Of a stretch of DNA of 64,000 nt, positions 19,901 to 28,385 are shown in pieces. Location of the stretch: positions 50,136-114,135 of the forward strand of contig CAMCLK010000005.1 in NCBI GenBank assembly GCA_945875585.1, given 5' to 3'. How positions within the stretch are numbered: the stretch's first letter is position 1; the number at the start of each line of letters is the position of its first letter. The notes beneath the pieces are model-generated. The model saw only the letters and a list, made by a program, of their open reading frames with translations. It ran no database searches and was not told where the DNA came from. A program made the position numbers and the translations under genes. Source of the DNA: Candidatus Kuenenia stuttgartensis (GTDB taxonomy: Bacteria > Planctomycetota > Planctomycetia > Gemmatales > Gemmataceae).

Positions 19901-20128
19901 GTCATGGAGTGGGCCCATGGTTCGATAAGCCATGCACCTATGCCAAAGCGGACTAATGTTTCTGCGGCAAACGACACCGATGGCGTTTTGCGGGGTGGAC
20001 CTTGGCACAACGGTCCGGCATGGTGCCGATCGGCTGCACGCAACGAAGGTGTTTTGACGAACAAAGGTTTTAGCACCGGTTTCCGCGTGGCGCGCACGAT
20101 CAGCAGCGATAAGGTGAATTCTCAATAG
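16973..20128 (+). CDS. Serine/threonine protein kinase with C-terminal SUMF1 (FGE-like) domain
   Basis: A 1051-residue membrane protein. The N-terminal Hanks-type kinase (about 52-320) is intact: glycine loop VAEGGQGVIYKA, catalytic lysine in VAIKM (Lys79), HRDLKPAN near 169, DFG near 199, and the APE motif in LYMAPEQ. One membrane helix follows at about 350-372 (LLASSLLTAVLALIAGTIVS). A helical region of about 400 residues follows, then a SUMF1/formylglycine-generating fold at about 785-1045 with GYRLPTEVEWEFACRAG, MFDMHGNVMEW and LRGGPWHN. In the catalytic segment only the second cysteine is present (WCRSAARN), where true formylglycine enzymes have two, so this domain is probably a binding or sensor module. 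The topology puts it outside the cell. The substrates are unknown. Confidence 0.92.
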   Translation: MSDELSSSNTKSSNLEARAADHDPSTFGLGGTITQLEPPKAPDASLPANFELIGWVAEGGQGVIYKARQLNPQRTVAIKMIRAGEYSTQSQVKAFLDEANKQARLDHRGILAIYECGTHNNRPYIAMEFCAGGTLGEAFRNKPVLWRTAATLIAYVARVLGKAHTEGVIHRDLKPANLLLKEPISGMEALSIEHLRIADFGLALDKNSEFLSKSTTQAGFTGRFVGTPLYMAPEQADDARKVGPAADIYSLGVIIYEMLTGAVPINAPSLGEFISRLKTDMPVPPRRLAARCPRDLEAVCLKCLRKDPKSRYATAEQLAEDLEAVLADNPLIYARPVGWVERVVMWGWRNKLLASSLLTAVLALIAGTIVSTSLYLDLRSKISDLEDKTREVAEVTSKEAIKRLEAPSTVLQLVPDLAKTVRENDGQTMLNQALEKQPANINLQLAAVLCGDRTQFKKMIDKIQIQDPFNLKVLAEEMKDRGIQEFMKLWWNNVRDATVEGDQRLRYYGVLAVCDHDNAQWGEKSKEIVDLLMSQDLLDIGDWAELFKPVGKHLVEAFLNVLVNEIQAGNKTDDVDRPRLAAEYLHRFTNNNAEERARFAISVPSDLVPWLKRKAIFTSDDDALKAALRLLSADNKRTDRLRAHAAAQLAMLGEWDPALSKMGFDPDPSERTWLINRLIVLKPEISDLLRQYVGNEPTRSITNCGILDVLYEFAPQLKNKEELNVEWKHLVTMLKKEWRENPHPGVHAGTDRLLRKLNKHYEKNSGIEVVPESGTGDMKSAKYSWYINKHGMTLIKIASGQEYLSGSPENEQGRNENLEFQADRKINYSFEIGAKEVGEAEFFSLIPKAKFKYRKEWLADHDASINDISFYDAARFCNALSEASQYPEDQWCYEIDSAMSKAVLKPDFIKLQGYRLPTEVEWEFACRAGTVSAYCFGNVQDHLSDYANYSWSRKDKMMPRGSYRPNFLGMFDMHGNVMEWAHGSISHAPMPKRTNVSAANDTDGVLRGGPWHNGPAWCRSAARNEGVLTNKGFSTGFRVARTISSDKVNSQ

Positions 20129-20146
20129 GTTTGGCACTACTGGGCG

Positions 20147-20572
20147 TTACCCAGAGCATTGAGTCGTTTTGATAGACGCGGCGACGATAGAATGCGTCTG
20201 CCGCGCGAATGCAATTGCTGCTTCCGCGTCGCTAAGATTATAAAATTCGGAAGGAGTCAAGTCTTCCGAACCATAGAAAGCCAGTTCCCTGTCTCGGCGT
20301 AGGGATTTCGAAGCATGGATCAGATTAGCCAGAGCACCGCGGGCTGGTTCTGGAAGTCGGTCCTTATTGATTTCCAAAGCGCCACTGACATCATGAATGC
20401 GTGGGACTTCGACCCGGCAAGATCTGAGCAAAGCCTTCAGCGAGAGCTCCACAATTTCCTGACACTCACGAACCACATCAGCCCAGCTTGATTCACGAAA
20501 CAATACCTCGACTGCCAGCAGTCTTTTGCCGGCTCGAATGACATAGTCGTGTGTCAGCGCATCGTTATGCAT
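20147..20572 (-). CDS. HEPN domain protein
   Basis: A small all-helical protein of 141 residues from the ATG at 20572. An in-frame ATG at 20602 is possible but would overlap the upstream gene by 38 bases, against 8 from 20572. HEPN features are CQEIVELSLKALLRSC followed by Arg-x6-His (RVEVPRIH), the putative RNase active-site pair, and a second helical hairpin ending NLSDAEAAIAFA. HEPN proteins paired with minimal nucleotidyltransferases form the HepT/MntA type of toxin-antitoxin system, in which the HEPN protein is the RNase toxin. The tyrosine of the RX4HXY motif that MntA modifies in HepT is absent here (the residues after His are DV), so the mode of control may differ. Confidence 0.78.
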   Translation of the reverse strand: MHNDALTHDYVIRAGKRLLAVEVLFRESSWADVVRECQEIVELSLKALLRSCRVEVPRIHDVSGALEINKDRLPEPARGALANLIHASKSLRRDRELAFYGSEDLTPSEFYNLSDAEAAIAFARQTHSIVAASIKTTQCSG

Positions 20573-20987
20573 GAACCCAGTACCCTTGACCGTGGGTTTC
20601 ATGCCTGATGATTTTTCCTGAGGCGACCAATTGGCGTATCTTATTCATGGCCTCGGCAATCTGCCCGTGGGTGTCGGTAAGAATCACGCCATCGCGGCAG
20701 ATTTCAAGCCAAAGGCCGCTTGGTTGCTTTTCTTCCTTTGGAAGATGAGCTATCGAAATGGAAATTCTAGGATCAAGCCCTTCAATCGAATCAATGACCG
20801 TGTAAAGTTCCCGGCGAATCGGGAAGGTAGACTCCATCACCACGAGAATATCAATGTCGGAAGCTTCCGTGGCCTCTCCGCGTGCCCAAGAACCGTAGAG
20901 AACCATGCCCACGATGGCAGAAGCCAACGGATGGCTTGTGGCAACCACAAGGTTGAGTCCAAACGGTAAGGGATCGTATCGGTCCAT
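20565..20987 (-). CDS. Minimal nucleotidyltransferase (MNT) domain protein, partner of the HEPN gene
   Basis: A 140-residue protein with the exact nucleotidyltransferase signature GSx10DxD (GSWARGEATEASDIDILV). Two of the three metal-binding aspartates are in that motif. The third catalytic position probably lies in the following strand (ISISIAHLPKEE), but no aspartate is obvious there. It is upstream of the HEPN gene and overlaps it by 8 bases, the usual arrangement for HEPN/MNT toxin-antitoxin pairs, in which the MNT protein inactivates the HEPN RNase by AMPylation. It could also be one of the many HEPN/MNT pairs without proven toxicity. The pair sits between two convergent/divergent unrelated operons, like a small mobile cassette. 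Confidence 0.82.
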   Translation of the reverse strand: MDRYDPLPFGLNLVVATSHPLASAIVGMVLYGSWARGEATEASDIDILVVMESTFPIRRELYTVIDSIEGLDPRISISIAHLPKEEKQPSGLWLEICRDGVILTDTHGQIAEAMNKIRQLVASGKIIRHETHGQGYWVHA

Positions 20988-21087
20988 GCCGATATTCTAC
21001 CACTCTCTGGCTGTTTGTGTGGCCCTTTGATGGCAGCGGGATTTGCGGTAAACTGTAAGCTCCCGCCCAATTGTCAGGTGCCCTCCC

Positions 21088-24024
21088 ATGTTCTTGACCC
21101 TTTTGCTGACGATTCTGGCCCAACCATCGGCACCGGACTTTGCCCGGGAAGTGCGTCCCATTCTGGCGCGTGCCTGTTTTAAGTGCCATGGTCCCGATGA
21201 ACCCGCGCGCAAAGGCAAACTCCGGCTGGATGATGCCGTTGCGGCGCGGGCAGGTGGCCGCTCGGGGCAACCAGCGGTCACGCCGGGCAAGCCCCAAGAA
21301 AGCCTTCTTTTGGCCCGACTCGACGCCGAGGGTGCCGCACACATGCCACCCTCCGGCACAGGGATTGTTTTGTCGGATCGCGAAAAAGCAGTCCTGCGTG
21401 CTTGGGTGGCTTCAGGAGCTGAATACCGCCAGCATTGGGCCTTCATCACCCCAACCAAACCCGCTCTTCCCGCGGTTCGCGATATGACTTGGTGCCGCAA
21501 TTCGTTGGACAGGTTCGTCCTTGCGCGCCTCGAGGCCGAGGGACTCAAGCCCTCACCCGAAGCCGACAGAATCACACTGATTCGTCGGCTATCGTTCGAC
21601 CTTATCGGCTTGCCTCCCTCGCCCGCGGAAGCAGATGCCTTTGTGGCCGATACCCGCCCCGATGCCTACGAGCGTTTGGTGGATCGGTTGCTGTCCCACC
21701 CGGGATATGGCGAACGTTGGGCGCGACGGTGGCTCGATCTGGCCCGTTATGCCGACACCAATGGCTATGAAAAAGACCGCCAAAGATCGATTTGGCCATG
21801 GCGAGACTGGGTGGTGGAAGCTTACCGCCGTGATTTGCCTTACAACCAGTTTGGTATTGAGCAACTGGCAGGCGACATGCTTCCGGGGGCCACACGCGAC
21901 CAGTTGGTGGCGACCGGCCTGCACCGCAATACCATGCTCAACGAGGAGGGCGGAATTGATCCGCTTGAATTCCGTTATCATGCGATTGCCGACCGCGTTT
22001 CCACAACGGGCACAGCCTTCATGGGGTTGACGTTGGGTTGCGCCCAGTGCCACACCCACAAGTACGATCCATTGACGCAGACCGATTACTACAGGCTGTT
22101 CGCGTTTCTTGACAATGCCGAAGAGCCGGAACTTGAATTGCCCGGAGACGAGGCCTCGCGCAAGCGTGAGGCTATCGAGCGTCAGGCCGTGGCACTCGAA
22201 GCAGCGCTGCCCGGGCGGTTTCCTGCAGCAGGGTTCGAGAAAGCGTTTCAGGAATGGTTGGCACGGGAAAAGATGAGGGCCATTCCTCGCTTGCCGCTGA
22301 TCCCCAAAACGATGTCCAGCAACCTGCCCAGACTTAATCATGAAGGTGACGGCGTCATATTTGTGGATGGCGATGCCACTAAAAACGATATCTACACGCT
22401 GGAAGGGACTGGTTCTCTCGCGGGTATCACCGAGCTGCGACTTGAAGCGTTGCCCGATCCACGCCTACCCGGCAATGGCCCGGGCTTAAGCTATTACGAA
22501 GGTCCCAAAGGCGACTTCCTGCTGACGCGCCTCCGGCTGGAAGTGGATGGCAAGCCTGTTATCTTTGGACGCACCAGCCAGAGCGCTGGATCGCCAGCAG
22601 CATTAGCCTTGGATGACAATTTACAAACCGGGTGGGGCGTTGCCGGAGGTTCCGGAAAGCGCCATGCCGCATCGTTTTTTGCCGACAAGCCGATTCCTGC
22701 TGGAAAATCATGGCGGCTCGTGTTGGAGTTTGGCCGGCACTATGTTGCCAGTCTTGGCAAGTTCCGCGTGTCGGTGACCAGTGGAAATTCTGGTAAAGAC
22801 GCCGCGCCCTTGATGCCGGTTGATGTTGAAACCATTCTGGCTTCATCCAAACCTTCGACAGAAGCTGAATTGTCTGTATTGCGGACATGGTTTGCGCAAA
22901 ACTGCCCCGAGTTGGAAGCTGCGCGCAAGGAAATTGCTGCCGTGCGAGCCACCATGCCACAGGGGCCAACCACGTTGGTGTTGCGCGAGAGATCAGCGGA
23001 TCATCCCCGTCCTACGCATCGCCATCATCGGGGTGAATTTCTCGATCCGCGTGAAAAAGTCAGTGCCGGTGTGCCGGGGTTCCTTCCCGGCATGAACGCG
23101 GGCGAGTCAGTCAACCGTCTTGCTTTCGCGCGCTGGCTTTTCCAGCCTGAAAATCCACTGACAGCGCGGGTGGCAGTCAATCGCCTGTGGGCGGCGCTGT
23201 TCGGCAAGGGTATTGTCGCCACACCTGCTGATTTCGGTTTGCAGGGAGCGTTTCCATCGCACCCCGATTTGCTCGACTGGTTGGCTGTTACTTTCCGTGA
23301 GCAGGGTTGGTCGCAGAAGAAAATCCTGCGGGAAATCGTTACCAGCGCCACCTACCGGCAGTCGTCTGCGGTGCGACTTGAATTGGCTGTCCGCGATCCA
23401 GATAACACACTTTTGGCTCGTGCTGGCAGATTTCGGCTAGAAGCCGAGATGCTGCGTGATGGCGCATTGTTGGCAGCCGGTTTGTTATCGGATAAGTCGG
23501 GTGGGCCAGGTGTTTTCCCTCCGCAACCAGCTAGCATAACCACCGAAGGCACCTACGGGGCCTTGGCGTGGAATGCCAGCAGTGGGCCTGATCGGTATCG
23601 GCGCACCATTTACACCTTCACCAAGCGCACAGCGCCATTCGCCTTTCAGGCCACATTTGATACCCCAAGTGGCGAAGCCTGTGTGGCGCGACGGGAATCT
23701 TCCAATTCTTCGCTGCAGGCCCTCACCTTGCTCAACGATGCCATGTACCTCGAGGCGGCACGCGCACTTGGTCTATCTGTTGCTGCCATGTCCGACGACG
23801 ATCAGGCCATTGCCTTGATGTTTCGGCGCGTGCTGACGCGTAACCCCAGCAACGCCGACACGCAGCTTTGCCAGAACTACATTCAAAACGAAATCAAGCG
23901 CCTTTCCAATTCTTCGGAATCGGTCAAGGCGCTGGCAGGTGATGGTGGCAATCCAAAGACAGCGGCCCGTGTCAGTCTGGCACGGGTTCTGCTCAACCTC
24001 GATGAGGCGGTGACACGACCATGA
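21088..24024 (+). CDS. PSCyt1/DUF1549/DUF1553 cytochrome-like protein
   Basis: A 978-residue exported protein, with signal peptide MFLTLLLTILAQPSAPDF. The first CxxCH is CFKCH near residue 32 (PSCyt1). The DUF1549 domain holds RLSFDLIGLPPSPAEADAF, WARRWLDLARYADTNGYEKD and the second CxxCH (CAQCH) in LGCAQCHTHKYDPL. The central region carries the TELRLEALPDPRLPGNGPG segment also seen in the paralogue at 279. DUF1553 is C-terminal (ENPLTARVAVNRLWAALFG, FPSHPDLLDWLA). It is the first gene of a four-gene operon; its stop overlaps the next start (ATGA). A divergent 100-base gap separates it from the nucleotidyltransferase gene and should hold its promoter. Confidence 0.93.
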   Translation: MFLTLLLTILAQPSAPDFAREVRPILARACFKCHGPDEPARKGKLRLDDAVAARAGGRSGQPAVTPGKPQESLLLARLDAEGAAHMPPSGTGIVLSDREKAVLRAWVASGAEYRQHWAFITPTKPALPAVRDMTWCRNSLDRFVLARLEAEGLKPSPEADRITLIRRLSFDLIGLPPSPAEADAFVADTRPDAYERLVDRLLSHPGYGERWARRWLDLARYADTNGYEKDRQRSIWPWRDWVVEAYRRDLPYNQFGIEQLAGDMLPGATRDQLVATGLHRNTMLNEEGGIDPLEFRYHAIADRVSTTGTAFMGLTLGCAQCHTHKYDPLTQTDYYRLFAFLDNAEEPELELPGDEASRKREAIERQAVALEAALPGRFPAAGFEKAFQEWLAREKMRAIPRLPLIPKTMSSNLPRLNHEGDGVIFVDGDATKNDIYTLEGTGSLAGITELRLEALPDPRLPGNGPGLSYYEGPKGDFLLTRLRLEVDGKPVIFGRTSQSAGSPAALALDDNLQTGWGVAGGSGKRHAASFFADKPIPAGKSWRLVLEFGRHYVASLGKFRVSVTSGNSGKDAAPLMPVDVETILASSKPSTEAELSVLRTWFAQNCPELEAARKEIAAVRATMPQGPTTLVLRERSADHPRPTHRHHRGEFLDPREKVSAGVPGFLPGMNAGESVNRLAFARWLFQPENPLTARVAVNRLWAALFGKGIVATPADFGLQGAFPSHPDLLDWLAVTFREQGWSQKKILREIVTSATYRQSSAVRLELAVRDPDNTLLARAGRFRLEAEMLRDGALLAAGLLSDKSGGPGVFPPQPASITTEGTYGALAWNASSGPDRYRRTIYTFTKRTAPFAFQATFDTPSGEACVARRESSNSSLQALTLLNDAMYLEAARALGLSVAAMSDDDQAIALMFRRVLTRNPSNADTQLCQNYIQNEIKRLSNSSESVKALAGDGGNPKTAARVSLARVLLNLDEAVTRP

Positions 24025-25433
24025 CAGCATCAACCGCATTCCTACCCGGTCGCCGGGCGTTTCTTCGCCAAGGTGCGTTCTCGTTGGCACCGCTGGCCTT
24101 GGCCAGCCTGAACCATGGTGTTTCTGCTTCTTCTGGAGCCATGGCACCTCGTTCCCCCATGGCGAATGGTCGCGCCAAGGCGGTCATTCACTTGTTTATG
24201 TCGGGCGCCCCAAGCCAGCTTGATCTGTTCGATTACAAACCAGAATTGGCGCGCCTTCAGGGCAAGCCATTACCTCCATCGGTGATTGGCAACCAGCGTT
24301 ACGCCTTCATTCGACCCGAAGCTGGCGTGCTAGGACCGCAGTTCCGTTTCAGCAAGCACGGGCAAAGTGGTGCTGAAATATCAGAAGTATTTCCGTACTT
24401 GAGCCAGGTTGCCGACAAACTTTGCATTATCCGGTCGATGAAGACCGAGCAGTTCAACCATGCGCCAGCACAGATGCTCATGCAGACGGGCTTTTCACAG
24501 CCGGGAAGGCCCAGCATTGGTTCGTGGGCACTTTACGGACTGGGTGCCGAGGCAAGCGATCTGCCCGCTTACATGGTGCTTTCCACCGGCGCTGGTATTT
24601 CAGGAGGAGCCGGTCTGTGGTCGAACGGTTTTATGCCGGGTGTTTACGGTGGAACACGCCTACGGAATCAGGGCGATCCTATCTTGCACCTTTCCAACCC
24701 GCCTGGAATCGACCGCGCAGCACAACGGGCAGCGTTGGATTTAGCCGAGGGCCTGACCCGGCCAATTCTGACAGCACAGGCAGATCCTGAAACGTCGACC
24801 CGGTTGGCTGCCGCGGAAATGGCTTTCCGCTTGCAGGCATCCGCCCCCGAGCTTTTTGATGTGTCAACAGAATCTGAGGCGACATTAAAACGCTACGGAT
24901 GCGATCCTAAAAAACCATCGTTTGCGCGTGCGTGCCTGCTGGCTCGGCGCATGGTGGAACGTGGTGTGCGATTTGTAACCTTGTTCCACGAAGGCTGGGA
25001 TGCCCACAGCGATGTTGCCGGGAATCTGCGGAACAATGCGCGGGTAACCGATCAAGCCAGCGCGGCCTTGGTGGCCGACCTCGCTTCGCGTGGCATGCTC
25101 GACGAAACCCTCGTGGTGTGGGGCGGCGAGTTTGGCCGCACGCCAATGGTTGAAACGAACCCTACTTTGGGTAGGTCTCAAGGTCGCGATCATCATCCGC
25201 AAGCGTTCACAATGTGGATGGCGGGTGGTGGTATCCGCCCGGGAGTTACGATCGGCCGTACCGATGACCTCGGTTTCCATGTGGTGGAGCGGCCTGTGGA
25301 GGTATACGATCTTCAGGCGACTATATTGAACCAGTTGGGCCTCGATCATACCCGCTTGACATTCCACCACGCCGGTCGCGATTTTCGCCTGACCGATGTT
25401 CATGGCAATGTCATCCGTGAGGCGTTGGCATGA
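24021..25433 (+). CDS. DUF1501 domain-containing Tat-exported protein
   Basis: A 470-residue protein, second in the operon. The N-terminus has a Tat-like signal (GRRAFLRQGAFSLAPLALA). DUF1501 markers are MSGAPSQLDLFDYKPEL, KHGQSGAEISEVFPY, EFGRTPMVETNPTLG followed by GRDHHPQAFTMWMAGGG, and the C-terminal LNQLGLDHTRLTFHHAGRD. Its start overlaps the previous stop, and its own stop overlaps the next start, both as ATGA. All three proteins are therefore translationally coupled and likely made in similar amounts. It is the same subtype as the DUF1501 proteins at 3329 and 28386. Confidence 0.93.
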   Translation: MTASTAFLPGRRAFLRQGAFSLAPLALASLNHGVSASSGAMAPRSPMANGRAKAVIHLFMSGAPSQLDLFDYKPELARLQGKPLPPSVIGNQRYAFIRPEAGVLGPQFRFSKHGQSGAEISEVFPYLSQVADKLCIIRSMKTEQFNHAPAQMLMQTGFSQPGRPSIGSWALYGLGAEASDLPAYMVLSTGAGISGGAGLWSNGFMPGVYGGTRLRNQGDPILHLSNPPGIDRAAQRAALDLAEGLTRPILTAQADPETSTRLAAAEMAFRLQASAPELFDVSTESEATLKRYGCDPKKPSFARACLLARRMVERGVRFVTLFHEGWDAHSDVAGNLRNNARVTDQASAALVADLASRGMLDETLVVWGGEFGRTPMVETNPTLGRSQGRDHHPQAFTMWMAGGGIRPGVTIGRTDDLGFHVVERPVEVYDLQATILNQLGLDHTRLTFHHAGRDFRLTDVHGNVIREALA

Positions 25434-28381
25434 GAACGGTATTGTTGTTGTTAATGCTGGCCTTGATGGCGTCATCCGCGCGTGCTGCTGACAATTTTGC
25501 TGTTCATGTTGAACCGGTCTTCAAACAGCACTGCTACCGTTGTCACTCGCACGCCGCGGGTGTCATGAAAGGCGGCCTTACCCTCGACAGCCGTTCTGGT
25601 TGGGCTCAGGGAGGCGACAGTGGTCCTGCTGTTGTTCCCGGCAAACCATCGGAAAGCCTGCTGTTGAAGGCCGTCAAGCACCTTCCCGGCGTGAAGGCGA
25701 TGCCGCCGCAAAAAACGATATCAGCAGCGGAAGTGGCTGCCATTGAGACTTGGATTTTGCAGGGGGCGCCCGATCCACGTACCGCAACGTCTGCGTCCAA
25801 ATCCGATGACTGGTGGTCATTGCGACCGCTGGTACCCCCAACAGTACCTGCTGGTGGAGGCCATCCGGTCGATGCCTTTATCCGCGCGCGTTTGGCCAAA
25901 GCCAAACTAGCGCCATCGGCTCCCGCTGACCGTGCCACGTTGATCCGCCGGCTGCATCAAGATCTGGTCGGCTTGCCACCAACCCGCGCCGAGGTGGAGG
26001 CTTTTGTTTCCAGTACCGATCCAAAGGCTTACGAGGCCATAGTCGATCGCCTGCTCGCGTCGCCGCGCCATGCAGAACGCTGGGCCCGCCACTGGCTTGA
26101 TGCCATCCATTTTGCGGAAACGCATGGCTGCGAACACGATATGCCGCGTGATCACGCCTGGCGTTTTCGCGATTATGTGATTGGATCGCTGCATGCTGAC
26201 AAACCGTGGGGCCGATTCATCCGTGAGCAATTGGCAGCGGACCATCTGTATCCCGACCAACCGGGCCTGACAAGCGCCTTGGGATTTCTCGGCGCTGGCC
26301 TTTTCGATCACAGTGCCTTTAACACGGCACGGAACACATTTGATTACCTCGACCGCGACGACATGGTGAATCAGACCATGTCAGCGTTTACAAGCACCAC
26401 CGCCAACTGCGCCCGGTGCCACGCGCATAAATTCGATCCGATATCGCAGGAAGATTACTACGCGTTGCAGGCGGTATTTGCGGGAGTTGTCGAGGGTAAT
26501 ATAGCCTTCGATGAAGACCCAACCGTGGCGGCCCGCAGGAAGCGGTGGACCACATTGGCCACCGAGGCGCAGAACCGCAACAAGACCGTATTGCTCGATC
26601 CGGTTCATGAAGCCATGGTGCGCGAGCAAACCGCGCGGCGGAAACCTTCTACCAGTTGGCGCACCATGGTTGCTGAGACTTGCGCTACTGCCGATGAAAC
26701 GGCGGTGGAGCAGCTTGCTGATGGCTCGCTTCTGATGCGTGATCTTGCACCCGAGAAAGACACTTATGTTATTGGAGCATCTTTGCCTGCCGGGCAAATG
26801 ACGGCCCTAAGGCTCGAGGTGCTTCCCGATGACTCACTTCCATTCCGTGGCCCCGGTCGTTGTGCCAACGGCAACCTGCATCTGAGCGAAGTGGAAGTTT
26901 CATTGCTCGAACCGGGAGCGGCAAGTCCTTCTAAGTTGGTCATCAGCAAGGCCACCGCCGATTTTGATCAAGCAGGCTGGGATATCACCCGCGCCATCGA
27001 TGGCAAACCAGAAACGGCATGGGGTATTTATCCCGAGGTGGGCAAGCCGCATGCTGCCGTTTTTGAATTCGCCAAGCCCGTCGAGTTGAAATCTGGTACG
27101 CGCATGACTGTTGCTCTGCGTCAGCTTCATGGTGGTGGCCACCTGATTGGCCGATTGCGTTTATCGACAACAAGCGGCGATCCGCGTCTTGCCATCGCCA
27201 TTCCGGAATCGGTGGAAAAGGCATTGGCTACGCCTGCCGGGAAACGCACGGAAATGCAGCGTCTTGACGTTGCCGCCCATGTTCTGTCTCAGTTGGCCCG
27301 TGAAGAATTGTCGCGGTTGCCTCCGTTGGTGCAGGTTTATGGCGCTGGTGTCAAATCGGAAGTCATTCTGGCGGTTAACGCGGGTACGCCGCAGCAATTG
27401 ACCGAACCCAGAAAGGTGTTTGTGCTGCGCCGTGGCGATATCGACAAGCCGGGGGCTGAAGCGATTCCTGGTGCTCTTTCCGCTGTGCAAGGCCTAAAAT
27501 CACGTTTTGAAATTCCGCTCGGTGCTGGCGAGGGAGCGCGTCGCGCTGCCTTGGCCAACTGGATCTCCAGCCACAGTAATCCGCTCACGTGGCGGTCGAT
27601 AGCCAACAGGGTTTGGCAACATCATTTTGGTAGGGGACTGTGCGATACTCCGAGCGATTTTGGCCGGATGGGAGGTGTTCCCAGCCATCCGGAACTGCTC
27701 GATTGGCTGGCAAGTTCGCTTCGCGATAATGGTGAGTCTCTCAAGCATTTACACAGGCTCATTGTTACCAGCGAAACGTATAAGCAGTCATCCGCGCATC
27801 GGGCCGACGCGCTGGCTATGGATGCCGACAACCATTTGCTGTGTCGGCAAAACCGACGCCGTTTGGATGCCGACGCGTTTCGGGACGCGGTGTTGAATTC
27901 TTCGGACAGCCTAGACTTATCCATGGGTGGCCCCGGTGCTCGGGAATTCAAAGTTGGAGCCTACATTCAGGTGACGCCGGCTCTCGATTATGCCGCGTAT
28001 GACTGGGCTTTGCTTCCGCGTCATCGTCGTTCTATTTACCGGTTTGTCTGGAGAGGTATTCCAGATCCGTTTATGGAAGTTCTCGACTTTCCCGACCTTG
28101 GTTTGCTTTCCCCTGTTCGTGGCAACTCGTCTTCCCCACTACAGGCGCTGGCCATGTACAACGATAGGTTTGTCCTGCATTTCAGTGAAATGTTAGGCAA
28201 GATAATTTCGATGAAGGCACCTGAACCTGATGCCGCCGCGCGTGAAGCCTATTCCCGCGTCTTTTCGCGTGTTCCCACACATGAAGAGACGAAAATGGCT
28301 GCGGAACTGATCAAGAAGAACGGTGCCGCTGCTCTGTGTCGCGTGCTGTTCAATACCAATGAATTCCTCTTTGTGGAGTAG
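25430..28381 (+). CDS. PSCyt1/DUF1549/DUF1553 cytochrome-like protein (second in operon)
   Basis: A 983-residue exported protein with a clear signal peptide ending SSARAAD. The haem motifs are CYRCH (about residue 36) and CARCH in NCARCHAHKFDPISQEDYYA. DUF1549 shows RRLHQDLVGLPPTRAEVEAF and ERWARHWLDAIHFAETHG. The middle contains RLEVLPDDSLPFRGPGRC, matching the other two paralogues. DUF1553 is at the C-terminus (NPLTWRSIANRVWQHHFG, VPSHPELLDWLASSL). The WARHWLDAIHF variant and HCYRCHSHAAG sequence set it apart from the paralogues at 279 and 21088, so the operon carries two diverged copies and not a recent duplication. A DUF1501 gene starts 4 bases after its stop. Confidence 0.93.
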   Translation: MRTVLLLLMLALMASSARAADNFAVHVEPVFKQHCYRCHSHAAGVMKGGLTLDSRSGWAQGGDSGPAVVPGKPSESLLLKAVKHLPGVKAMPPQKTISAAEVAAIETWILQGAPDPRTATSASKSDDWWSLRPLVPPTVPAGGGHPVDAFIRARLAKAKLAPSAPADRATLIRRLHQDLVGLPPTRAEVEAFVSSTDPKAYEAIVDRLLASPRHAERWARHWLDAIHFAETHGCEHDMPRDHAWRFRDYVIGSLHADKPWGRFIREQLAADHLYPDQPGLTSALGFLGAGLFDHSAFNTARNTFDYLDRDDMVNQTMSAFTSTTANCARCHAHKFDPISQEDYYALQAVFAGVVEGNIAFDEDPTVAARRKRWTTLATEAQNRNKTVLLDPVHEAMVREQTARRKPSTSWRTMVAETCATADETAVEQLADGSLLMRDLAPEKDTYVIGASLPAGQMTALRLEVLPDDSLPFRGPGRCANGNLHLSEVEVSLLEPGAASPSKLVISKATADFDQAGWDITRAIDGKPETAWGIYPEVGKPHAAVFEFAKPVELKSGTRMTVALRQLHGGGHLIGRLRLSTTSGDPRLAIAIPESVEKALATPAGKRTEMQRLDVAAHVLSQLAREELSRLPPLVQVYGAGVKSEVILAVNAGTPQQLTEPRKVFVLRRGDIDKPGAEAIPGALSAVQGLKSRFEIPLGAGEGARRAALANWISSHSNPLTWRSIANRVWQHHFGRGLCDTPSDFGRMGGVPSHPELLDWLASSLRDNGESLKHLHRLIVTSETYKQSSAHRADALAMDADNHLLCRQNRRRLDADAFRDAVLNSSDSLDLSMGGPGAREFKVGAYIQVTPALDYAAYDWALLPRHRRSIYRFVWRGIPDPFMEVLDFPDLGLLSPVRGNSSSPLQALAMYNDRFVLHFSEMLGKIISMKAPEPDAAAREAYSRVFSRVPTHEETKMAAELIKKNGAAALCRVLFNTNEFLFVE

Positions 28382-28385
28382 GCCG

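Noticed and set aside
16973..20128. The kinase-SUMF1 protein as the enzyme that matures the sulfatase at 44551
   Set aside because: One of the two catalytic cysteines is missing and the domain probably faces outside the cytoplasm.
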